8,144 nucleotides of DNA from JBDTYT01 sp040005555. Lineage in GTDB: Bacteria; Actinomycetota; UBA4738; HRBIN12. The stretch spans positions 1-8,144 of the forward strand of contig JBDTYT010000074.1 of assembly GCA_040005555.1 (NCBI GenBank), read 5' to 3'. The translations under genes were made by a program, and so were the position numbers. The notes under the pieces are model-generated. The model saw only the letters and a list, made by a program, of their open reading frames with translations. It had not been told where the DNA came from and ran no database searches. Positions 1 to 5,327 of this stretch are shown here, one piece after another; position 1 is the stretch's first letter; every line of letters begins with the position of its first letter.

Positions 1-29
1 TTGGCGCTCCGCCGCGTGCTCGGTAGCAT
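1..29 (+). promoter_or_regulatory. weak candidate promoter upstream of rplK
   Basis: TTGGCG at 1-6 and TAGCAT at 24-29 are separated by 17 bp and each match 4 of 6 consensus sigma70 positions. A transcript would start near 36 and give rplK a leader of roughly 75 nt. The match is poor and sits at the window edge, so chance or part of an upstream gene is equally possible. None of the three forward frames of 1-111 shows the conserved C-terminal KOW ending of NusG, the usual gene before rplK. Confidence 0.2.
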
Positions 30-93
30 CGATCGAGACACACCATCCACGACGATCGCGGGAGGCCACTGACACCAGGGCCGTTTGCACCGC

Positions 94-102
94 AGGAGGT
101 GA
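94..102 (+). promoter_or_regulatory. strong Shine-Dalgarno site of rplK
   Basis: AGGAGGTGA is a near-perfect complement of the 16S rRNA 3' end and lies 9 nt before the ATG at 112. It fixes the rplK start and argues against the longer overlapping frame that begins at 99. Confidence 0.85.
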
Positions 103-111
103 ACCGAAGAG

Positions 112-543
112 ATGGCGAAGAAGAAGAAGGTCCTCGCCGTCGTCAAGCTCCAGATCCGCGCCGGACAGGCGACCCCCGCTCCCCCCGTTGGCACCGCGTT
201 GGGTCAGCACGGCGTGAACATCATGGAGTTCTGCCGGCAGTACAACGAGGCGACGCAGCAGTACAACGGGCAGGTCATCCCCGTCGAGATGACGATCTAC
301 GAGGACCGCTCGTTCTCGTTCGTAACGAAGCAGCCTCCCGCCGCCGAGCTCATCAAGCAGGCGGCAGGGCTCGAGAAGGGCTCCGGCGAGCCGAACCGAG
401 AGAAGGTGGGCAGGCTCACGCAGGACCAGGTCCGGACGATCGCGCAGCAGAAGATGCCCGACCTGAACGCGACCGACGTCGAGATGGCGATGCGCATCAT
501 CGCCGGCACCGCGCGCAGCATGGGCGTCGATGTGGTCTCGTGA
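112..543 (+). CDS. rplK: 50S ribosomal protein L11
   Basis: L11 sits at the base of the L7/L12 stalk, binds the GTPase-associated region of 23S rRNA and helps control elongation factor GTPase activity. The 143-residue product has the usual family length. The N-terminal domain (about 1-72) contains the proline-rich helix region TPAPPVG (21-27) followed by ALGQHGVNIMEF. The C-terminal rRNA-binding domain (about 75-141) ends in the typical IIAGTARSMGV. The start is set by the AGGAGGTGA site. Its stop overlaps the GTG of rplA by 4 nt, so the two genes are translationally coupled in one operon. One oddity: the family motif PPVGPALGQ reads PPVGTALGQ here, with Thr28 at a normally conserved proline near the thiopeptide-binding surface. 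Confidence 0.98.
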   Translation: MAKKKKVLAVVKLQIRAGQATPAPPVGTALGQHGVNIMEFCRQYNEATQQYNGQVIPVEMTIYEDRSFSFVTKQPPAAELIKQAAGLEKGSGEPNREKVGRLTQDQVRTIAQQKMPDLNATDVEMAMRIIAGTARSMGVDVVS

Positions 544-1265
544 GCGGGCACGGGAAGCGCTACCAGCAGGCGGTCAAGCTCCTCGAGCTCGACCGCGAGT
601 ACATGCCGTACGAGGCCATCAAGCTCATCAAGGAGTTTCCCGACGCGAAGTTCGACGAGTCGGTCGAGGTCGCGTTCCGGCTGGGCGTCGACCCACGCAA
701 GGCGGATCAGATCGTGCGTGGCACGGTGAGCCTGCCGAACGGCACCGGCAAGTCGGTGCGCGTGGCAGCCTTCGCGACCGGCGACAAGGCGCGCGAGGCC
801 AAGGAAGCCGGCGCCGACGTCGTCGGAGGCGAGGAGCTCGTCGAGGAGGTCATGAAGGGAACGATCGACTTCGACGCGGCGGTCGCGACGCCGGATCTGA
901 TGGCGGCGGTCGGCAAGGCAGGGCGCGTGCTCGGACCTCGAGGGCTCATGCCGAACCCGAAGACGGGCACGGTCACGTTCGACATCGGCAAAGCGGTGCA
1001 GGACATCAAAGGCGGCAAGGTCGAGTACAAGACCGACCGCACCGGCTGCGTGCACATGATCATCGGCAAGAAGTCGTTCCCCGAGCAAGCCCTCATCGAG
1101 AACTACCTGACGGTCATCGACGAGATGCTGCGGGCCAAGCCCTCGGCGGCCAAGGGCAAGTACATCAAGACCCTCACGCTGGCCACCACCATGGGTCCGG
1201 GCATCGCCATCGACACGAACCGCCTCAAGGGGACTGACGCGCAGCAGCAGGCCGCCTCAGCGTAG
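540..1265 (+). CDS. rplA: 50S ribosomal protein L1
   Basis: L1 forms the mobile L1 stalk of the large subunit, which helps release deacylated tRNA from the E site. In several bacteria it also represses its own mRNA. The GTG at 540 gives 241 residues, a normal length. It starts with SGHGKRYQQAVKLL, the family's usual opening. The signature AGRVLGPRGLMPNPKTGTVT lies at about 127-146, a conserved GGKVEYKTDRTG follows, and the RNA-binding TTMGPGIAID is near 216-225. The frame remains open upstream to 99, but that stretch lies entirely inside rplK and does not resemble L1. No Shine-Dalgarno site precedes the GTG, and the GTGA overlap with the rplK stop suggests reinitiation by terminating ribosomes. 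The last residues (DAQQQAASA) form a short unconserved tail. Confidence 0.97.
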   Translation: MSGHGKRYQQAVKLLELDREYMPYEAIKLIKEFPDAKFDESVEVAFRLGVDPRKADQIVRGTVSLPNGTGKSVRVAAFATGDKAREAKEAGADVVGGEELVEEVMKGTIDFDAAVATPDLMAAVGKAGRVLGPRGLMPNPKTGTVTFDIGKAVQDIKGGKVEYKTDRTGCVHMIIGKKSFPEQALIENYLTVIDEMLRAKPSAAKGKYIKTLTLATTMGPGIAIDTNRLKGTDAQQQAASA

Positions 1266-1268
1266 AAG

Positions 1269-1331
1269 GGGTCCTCCGAACCGCCGGAGGTGTCAGGAGC
1301 CTGACGTCTCGGAAGCGTCAGGACCCTGACG
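1269..1331 (+). promoter_or_regulatory. dense inverted-repeat element after rplA
   Basis: Two 14-bp palindromes, GTCAGGAGCCTGAC (1292-1305) and GTCAGGACCCTGAC (1317-1330), differ at one base and start 25 bp apart. As RNA, 1287-1296 can pair with 1301-1310 around a GAGC tetraloop (10 bp with two G-U pairs). An outer 7-bp stem joins GGGTCCT (1269-1275) to AGGACCC (1320-1326). Competing pairings also exist: CCTCCG (1273-1278) with CGGAGG (1285-1290), and CCTGACG (1300-1306) with CGTCAGG (1316-1322). No T-run follows, so it is not a standard intrinsic terminator. It may end or process the rplKA transcript, form a leader for the next gene, or be a double operator. Confidence 0.5.
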
Positions 1332-1370
1332 GGTGGCGGGAATGCGCGCCGCCGTGTTCCCTTCAGCCGC

Positions 1371-3584
1371 GTGCCCCGCACCTCGTGGCAACATGAACCC
1401 GTGGATGAGGGCCGGCCGTCTCCCGAACTCGCCGCGCCCGACGCACCCGCTGCCGCCCGGGGACTCCGCCGGTTCGGTCCGTTCTTGGTGCTCGCGCTGG
1501 CGATCGGCTTCAACTTGTGGATCCTTCGCGCTGAGGTCCTCCCGGCGCAAAACCTCAACGACTCGGCCGTGCACTCCTCGATGGTCCGGTGGGCGGAGTC
1601 CAGGATCCGCGAGGGCCATCTGCCGTTCGACGGCTGGTACCCCTACCTGTCGCTCGGCGCCTCACGCTTCCATCACTATCAGAGCCTTCCGCACATCGTG
1701 ACGGCGTACCTCTCGGTACTCCTCGGAACCGATCGCGTCTACCAGTGGACGCTGTATCTGTTGCTCTCGCTCTGGCCTATCGCCGTGTACGCCGGGATGC
1801 GGTTGTTCGGGTGGGGCCCGTGGCCTTCGGCACTGGGCGCTCTCGTCTCGCCGCTGCTCGCGAGCAAGCCGGGGCTCGGATACGAGGACGGCAGCTACGC
1901 CTGGCGCGGCTACGGCACGTGGTCGCAGCTGTGGGGGATGTGGCTGCTGCCGCTCGCGTGGGGGCTCTCGTGGCGGGCCGTCGCGAAGAAGGGCTCCTAC
2001 GCGCTCGCCGCCCTCGCGGTGGGCTTGACGATCTGCGTCCACCTGCTCACCGGGTACCTCGCGGTTCTGTCGATCGGCGTGTGGGTGCTGCTGAAACCTC
2101 CCGAGATCGTGCGCCGGGCCGGTCGGGCCGCGATCGTCGCGATCGGCGCCCTGTGCGTCGCCTCATTCATGCTCGTTCCGCTGCTGCTCGATGTGTCGGT
2201 GATGCCGCAGAGCGAGATCTCGCGCGGCACCATCTACTACGATTCGTTCGGCGCGAAGCAGATCCTCGCCTGGATGTTCACGGGGCAGATCTTCGATCGC
2301 GGACGACTCCTGCCGGCTATCTCGATCCTCGTCCTCATCGGATTCATCGTCTGTCTCGTGCGCTTCCGCCGCGACGAGCGCGCCCGAGCGGTGCTCGCGG
2401 TCGGGCTCTTCAGCCTCGTCCTGTTCTTCGGGCGACCGACGCTCGGGCCGGTGCTCAAGATCTTCCCGGGCAGCTCGGACCTGTTCCTGCGGCGCTTCAT
2501 CATGGGGGTGCATCTCGCCGGGATCTATCTGGCGGGGGTCGGGCTCGCGGCGATCGGGCGCACCGTACGGTCGTGGCTCGACCGGCACGAGATCGGATGG
2601 CGTCCAGTGGTCGTGACGGGCGTCTTCGCGATCGTCGTCGCGGCCTTCCTGTTCCCCGCGTGGAGCGAGCGAGCGGCATGGGCCGCGCAGGGCCGCGAGT
2701 GGATCCACGAGCAGCTCGCCGCGGATGCGACCGACGGAGCGGACCTCGTCGCGCTGATCGACGAGGCCCAGCGGATGGGCCCCGGGCGGGTCTTCGCCGG
2801 ACTTCGGGGGAGCGGCGGTGAGCTGTATCGCATCGGCCAGGTCCCGGTGTACGCGTACCTGCTGGACCACGATGTCGACGCGGTCGGGTTCACGCGGCCG
2901 GCCTGGTCGCTCTCGAGCGCGATCGAGGTGCAGTTCCAACGGACGGACCCGGCCGACTATGGCCTGTTCGCGATCCACTACCTCATCGTGCCGGCCGGCC
3001 AACAGCCCCCGGTCGACGCATCGCTGGCCGACACGCGTGGGAACCACTCCCTGTGGCTCATCGGCAGCGGGGGCTATGCGGGGATCGTCGACACGACGCA
3101 GCCGATCCAGGCGGATCGAACGAATCTCGGAGCGAAGATGTCGGCGTTCATGCACTCGAGCGCCATCGAAGAGGGACGGTTCCCGACCGTCGCGTTCGCT
3201 GGGGGGCCCGCCGCACTCCCGACGGTCGCGGCGGGCGCCCCCCTGCAAGGTCCAGCGGGCCGCGTCCTCACCGAGTCCGACGATCCCGCCAACGGCGACT
3301 TCCGCATGACGGTCGAGCTCGACCGGCCCGCGATGGTGATCCTCAAGTCCACCTACGACAACAGGTGGCAGGTGACCGTCGACGGGAACCGGGCCCAGCC
3401 GCAGATGGTCGCGCCGAGCTTCGTCGGCTGCACGCTGCCGGCCGGACGACATACGGTCGAGTTCCGCTACGCGGCCTTCCCCTGGTACGGCTGGCTGTTC
3501 GCGCTGGCGATCGCCGCCGAGCTCGTGATGGTGCTCTGGTGGCGTCGCGGGGTTGCCGCCCCGAGTCCTCGCTCGGTACCCTGA
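1371..3584 (+). CDS. large multi-pass membrane protein, YfhO / GT-C-like
   Basis: The 737-residue product has about a dozen hydrophobic segments (roughly 34-52, 107-119, 125-145, 150-165, 185-200, 210-242, 252-273, 314-330, 339-353, 376-395, 411-430), an extracytoplasmic region (about 431-703) and a last helix at 704-723. A first loop with an acidic residue and histidine (NDSAVH, 62-68), followed by LPFDGWYPYLSLG, resembles GT-C lipid-linked sugar transferases and related membrane families. The C-terminal part, STYDNRWQVTVDG with LPAGRHTVEFRY (about 660-700), resembles the end of YfhO-type proteins. A role in cell-envelope glycosylation is inferred; the substrate is unknown. GTG 1371 is the first usual start after an in-frame TGA at 1302, but it has no Shine-Dalgarno site. 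GTG 1401 is an alternative. The gene is an insert between rplA and the L10 leader. Confidence 0.75.
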   Translation: MPRTSWQHEPVDEGRPSPELAAPDAPAAARGLRRFGPFLVLALAIGFNLWILRAEVLPAQNLNDSAVHSSMVRWAESRIREGHLPFDGWYPYLSLGASRFHHYQSLPHIVTAYLSVLLGTDRVYQWTLYLLLSLWPIAVYAGMRLFGWGPWPSALGALVSPLLASKPGLGYEDGSYAWRGYGTWSQLWGMWLLPLAWGLSWRAVAKKGSYALAALAVGLTICVHLLTGYLAVLSIGVWVLLKPPEIVRRAGRAAIVAIGALCVASFMLVPLLLDVSVMPQSEISRGTIYYDSFGAKQILAWMFTGQIFDRGRLLPAISILVLIGFIVCLVRFRRDERARAVLAVGLFSLVLFFGRPTLGPVLKIFPGSSDLFLRRFIMGVHLAGIYLAGVGLAAIGRTVRSWLDRHEIGWRPVVVTGVFAIVVAAFLFPAWSERAAWAAQGREWIHEQLAADATDGADLVALIDEAQRMGPGRVFAGLRGSGGELYRIGQVPVYAYLLDHDVDAVGFTRPAWSLSSAIEVQFQRTDPADYGLFAIHYLIVPAGQQPPVDASLADTRGNHSLWLIGSGGYAGIVDTTQPIQADRTNLGAKMSAFMHSSAIEEGRFPTVAFAGGPAALPTVAAGAPLQGPAGRVLTESDDPANGDFRMTVELDRPAMVILKSTYDNRWQVTVDGNRAQPQMVAPSFVGCTLPAGRHTVEFRYAAFPWYGWLFALAIAAELVMVLWWRRGVAAPSPRSVP
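3553..3582 (+). promoter_or_regulatory. candidate promoter of the rplJ-rplL unit
   Basis: TTGCCG (3553-3558) and TACCCT (3577-3582) are 18 bp apart and lie in the last codons of the membrane protein gene. A start about 7 nt after the -10 box falls at 3588-3590, which is where the recognisable L10 leader sequence begins. This agreement raises an otherwise modest motif match. A 7-bp inverted repeat, CTCGCTC (3568-3574) and GAGCGAG (3583-3589), overlaps the -10 box and could instead be a hairpin on transcripts coming from upstream. Confidence 0.45.
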
Positions 3585-3589
3585 GCGAG

Positions 3590-3694
3590 CCGCAGACAGC
3601 AGGGGCGCTGCATGATCCGGCCACGCCGGTACCTGCCGAGGCAAACGAGGTACGCGTGACACCACGCCTCCGCGTTCGTCTGCGGGGGCGTTTT
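3590..3694 (+). ncRNA. ribosomal protein L10 leader (rplJ attenuation leader)
   Basis: The stretch before rplJ carries the conserved L10-leader elements: CCGCAGACAGCAGG at 3590-3603 and CCTGCCGAGGC at 3632-3642. A local stem joins GTACCT (3629-3634) to AGGTAC (3648-3653). In this family the L10-(L12) complex binds the leader of its own mRNA, and in Bacillus subtilis it promotes premature termination. Here CCGCAGAC (3590-3597) is exactly complementary to GTCTGCGG (3678-3685), which overlaps the 3' arm of the terminator. The two pairings exclude each other, as expected for an antiterminator/terminator switch. The switch is inferred from complementarity only. Confidence 0.85.
3664..3694 (+). terminator. 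intrinsic terminator (attenuator) before rplJ
   Basis: ACGCCTCCGC (3664-3673) pairs with GCGGGGGCGT (3682-3691) in a 10-bp stem with one G-U pair and an 8-nt loop. A TTTT run follows at 3691-3694. It ends 18 nt before the rplJ start codon, the position expected of an attenuator in an L10 leader. Confidence 0.85.
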
Positions 3695-3712
3695 CCGTTG
3701 TCTGGAGGCTCG

Positions 3713-4387
3713 ATGCCGAACGCTGAGAAGATCAAGATGGTCGAGACGATCAAGGGGCGCATCGCCGCCTCCGAGGCCATCCTCCTCGCGGACTATCGCG
3801 GCCTCACCGTCCACGACGCCACCGAGCTCCGCCGGTCGCTCGCGAGCCAGGCGAAGTTCACCGTGGTCAAGAACACACTCCTCAAGCGAGCCGCCGACGA
3901 GTCGGGCATGAGCGAGCTCGACGCTATCCTCACGGGACCCACCGCCGTTGCGTTCGTGAGCGGCGACGTCGTCGCGGCGGCCAAACAGGTGGTCGATGCC
4001 GCCAAGAGATTCCCCACCCTGGTCCTCAAGGGTGCCTGGCTCGACGGTCGCCTCCTCAGCCCAGACGAGGCCCGTTCGCTCGCCGACCTGGAGTCCCGAG
4101 AGGTCATGCTGTCGAAGATCGCCGGCATGCTGAAGTCCGAGATGACCCGAGCGGCCAGCATGTTCCAGGCGCTCCAGAGCCAGTTCGTCGGACTCCTCGA
4201 GGCGTACCGAGACAAGCTCGCCCCCGCGGAGCCGGAAGCACCCGAGCCAGAAGCGACTCCGGAGCCTGAAACGGCCGCCGAAGGCGAGCCCGTCGAGACC
4301 CAAGCCGAAGTTGAGGCACCCGCCCCCGGGGCGGAGGCTACTGCGGAGGAGACACCCACCCCGGAACCAGCAGAAGGAGAGGAGTAA
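3713..4387 (+). CDS. rplJ: 50S ribosomal protein L10
   Basis: L10 anchors the L7/L12 dimers on the large subunit and contacts the L11-binding region of 23S rRNA. The ATG at 3713 follows GGAGG (3704-3708) by 4 nt. The frame is open much further upstream, but that part lies in the membrane protein gene and the leader. Residues 1-130 form the globular domain: EKIKMVETIKGRIAAS, ADYRGLTVHDATELR and VVKNTLLKRA are all family-typical. Residues about 131-169 form the long helix that carries L7/L12. The product is 224 residues, longer than the usual 165-180, because of an unstructured tail (about 170-224) rich in Glu, Pro and Ala with no Lys or Arg. Only 3 nt separate it from rplL. Expression is probably controlled by the leader. 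Confidence 0.97.
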   Translation: MPNAEKIKMVETIKGRIAASEAILLADYRGLTVHDATELRRSLASQAKFTVVKNTLLKRAADESGMSELDAILTGPTAVAFVSGDVVAAAKQVVDAAKRFPTLVLKGAWLDGRLLSPDEARSLADLESREVMLSKIAGMLKSEMTRAASMFQALQSQFVGLLEAYRDKLAPAEPEAPEPEATPEPETAAEGEPVETQAEVEAPAPGAEATAEETPTPEPAEGEE

Positions 4388-4390
4388 CCG

Positions 4391-4783
4391 ATGGCGAAGA
4401 TCACAGCCGACGACCTGCTCGAGGGTTTCAAGGACATGACGCTGCTCGAGCTCTCGGACTTCATCAAGAAGTTCGAGGAGACCTTCGACGTGAAGGCCGC
4501 TGCGGCCGCCCCGATGATGATGGCCACACCCGGTGGTGGCGGCGCCGGCGCCGGCGAAGAGGCCGAGGAGCAGACGGAGTTCGACGTGGTACTCACGGCC
4601 GCCGGCGACAAGAAGATCCAGGTCATCAAGGAAGTGCGTGCCCTGACGAGCCTCGGTCTGAAGGAAGCGAAGGACCTGGTCGACGGCGCCCCGCAGACCG
4701 TCTTGGAGAAGGTCACGAAGGAAGCAGCCGACAAGGCCAAGGAGCAGCTCGAGACCGCAGGTGGCAGCGTTGAAGTCAAATAG
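4391..4783 (+). CDS. rplL: 50S ribosomal protein L7/L12
   Basis: L7/L12 is the multi-copy stalk protein that recruits and activates translational GTPases. The 130-residue product has the standard three parts: an N-terminal dimerisation and L10-binding domain (1-33, ITADDLLEGFKDMTLLELSDF), a flexible Ala/Gly/Met-rich hinge (about 35-58), and the factor-binding C-terminal domain (about 62-130) with KKIQVIKEVRALTSLGLKEAKDLVDGAP. The GGAG at 4381-4384 precedes the ATG by 6 nt and overlaps the end of rplJ, as usual for this pair. No strong terminator follows; the only nearby fold is a 5-bp CGTTT/AAACG hairpin at 4785-4799. Transcription may therefore continue into the XRE gene. Confidence 0.98.
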   Translation: MAKITADDLLEGFKDMTLLELSDFIKKFEETFDVKAAAAAPMMMATPGGGGAGAGEEAEEQTEFDVVLTAAGDKKIQVIKEVRALTSLGLKEAKDLVDGAPQTVLEKVTKEAADKAKEQLETAGGSVEVK

Positions 4784-4817
4784 CCGTTTGGCGGAAACGC
4801 TCGAAGCCGCTGCAGGC

Positions 4818-4858
4818 TAGGATTCCCCCACAGCAACTACGACAGCAACTGAAGGGGG
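4818..4858 (+). promoter_or_regulatory. candidate -10 box, direct repeat and Shine-Dalgarno site of the XRE gene
   Basis: TAGGAT at 4818-4823 is a good actinobacterial -10 hexamer, but no clear -35 lies at the right distance (TTGGCG at 4788-4793 is 24 bp away). Downstream, ACAGCAACT occurs twice, at 4830-4838 and 4842-4850. The copies start 12 bp apart, close to one helical turn, so they would lie near the transcript start. AAGGGGG at 4852-4858 is the ribosome binding site, 7 nt before the GTG at 4866. The repeat could be an autoregulatory site for the repressor. Confidence 0.4.
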
Positions 4859-4865
4859 CTTCCTC

Positions 4866-5327
4866 GTGAAGGACGATCGGACGTTCGGTCAGCGCTTACG
4901 TGAGACCAGGGTCGGGGCCGGCATGTCGCAATCGGACCTCGAGGAGATCTCGGGGATCCCCAAGGCCCGGCTCTCTCGCTACGAGAACGGGCACGTGGCT
5001 CCGTCGATCCAGACGCTCGAACGCCTCTCCAAAGCCCTCAAGGTCTCTGAGGCGTCGCTCCTCGGCGACCAGCGGGCGATGCTCGAGGCCTTCTTCAATG
5101 TCCTGAACGACCGCGGTGTGCGGATCACCTCGAACGAGCAGGCGGCCCTCCTCGGCAACGCCGTGGCCGACCTCGCCCAAGCGATCGGGCTCGAGGTGGA
5201 GCGCAACGAGCCGGACGGGGACGGCCCCCGGGGGCCCGAGCCGACCCGGGGAGGCGAGTCGTCCCGAGGGGGAGAGCCGACCCTGTCGATGGCCACCCTC
5301 TCGGAGTGGCTCGCCCCTGGCCCGTAA
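4866..5327 (+). CDS. XRE-family helix-turn-helix transcriptional regulator
   Basis: This 153-residue protein has a Cro/C1-type DNA-binding domain at about 7-65. FGQRLRETRVGAGMSQSDL is followed by the recognition helix region GIPKARLSRYENG and then SIQTLERLSKALKVSEASLL, a textbook XRE layout. Residues 66-112 are probably helical and may mediate dimerisation; I recognise no ligand domain. From about 113 the tail is low-complexity, with the hexapeptide unit EPTRGG/ESSRGG/EPT, and ends in SMATLSEWLAPGP. The GTG start is supported by AAGGGGG 7 nt upstream. The gene lies between rplL and a VanZ-like gene that its 3' end touches or overlaps, so control of that neighbour or of itself is plausible. 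The target is unknown. Confidence 0.88.
   Translation: MKDDRTFGQRLRETRVGAGMSQSDLEEISGIPKARLSRYENGHVAPSIQTLERLSKALKVSEASLLGDQRAMLEAFFNVLNDRGVRITSNEQAALLGNAVADLAQAIGLEVERNEPDGDGPRGPEPTRGGESSRGGEPTLSMATLSEWLAPGP
5238..5282 (+). repeat. 18-bp tandem repeat in the XRE gene
   Basis: Two full 18-bp units (5238-5255 and 5256-5273) and a half unit (5274-5282) encode EPTRGG, ESSRGG and EPT. The 10-mer GAGCCGACCC is identical at 5238-5247 and 5274-5283. A perfect 14-bp palindrome, GGCCCCCGGGGGCC, lies just before it at 5223-5236. The unit is a multiple of three, so copy-number changes would keep the frame. Confidence 0.65.

Noticed and set aside
30..58. CGATCG at 30-35 and 53-58 as a hairpin or repeat
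   Set aside because: CGATCG is self-complementary and common in GC-rich DNA; the stem does not extend beyond 6 bp.
1..72. Possible C-terminal end of nusG before rplK
   Set aside because: The open frame to the TGA at 70-72 encodes nothing like the conserved NusG ending, and the other forward frames do not either.
99..539. N-terminal extension of L1 in the same frame
   Set aside because: It lies inside rplK in another frame, is extremely Arg-rich, and L1 similarity begins only after the GTG at 540.
2163..3665. Long minus-strand open frame of 500 codons opposite the membrane protein gene
   Set aside because: Its composition is the Arg/Asp/Glu-rich pattern of antisense shadow frames in GC-rich DNA, and the plus strand encodes a convincing membrane protein.
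3467..4303. Minus-strand open frame opposite the leader and rplJ
   Set aside because: It runs across the L10 leader and rplJ, both well supported on the plus strand.
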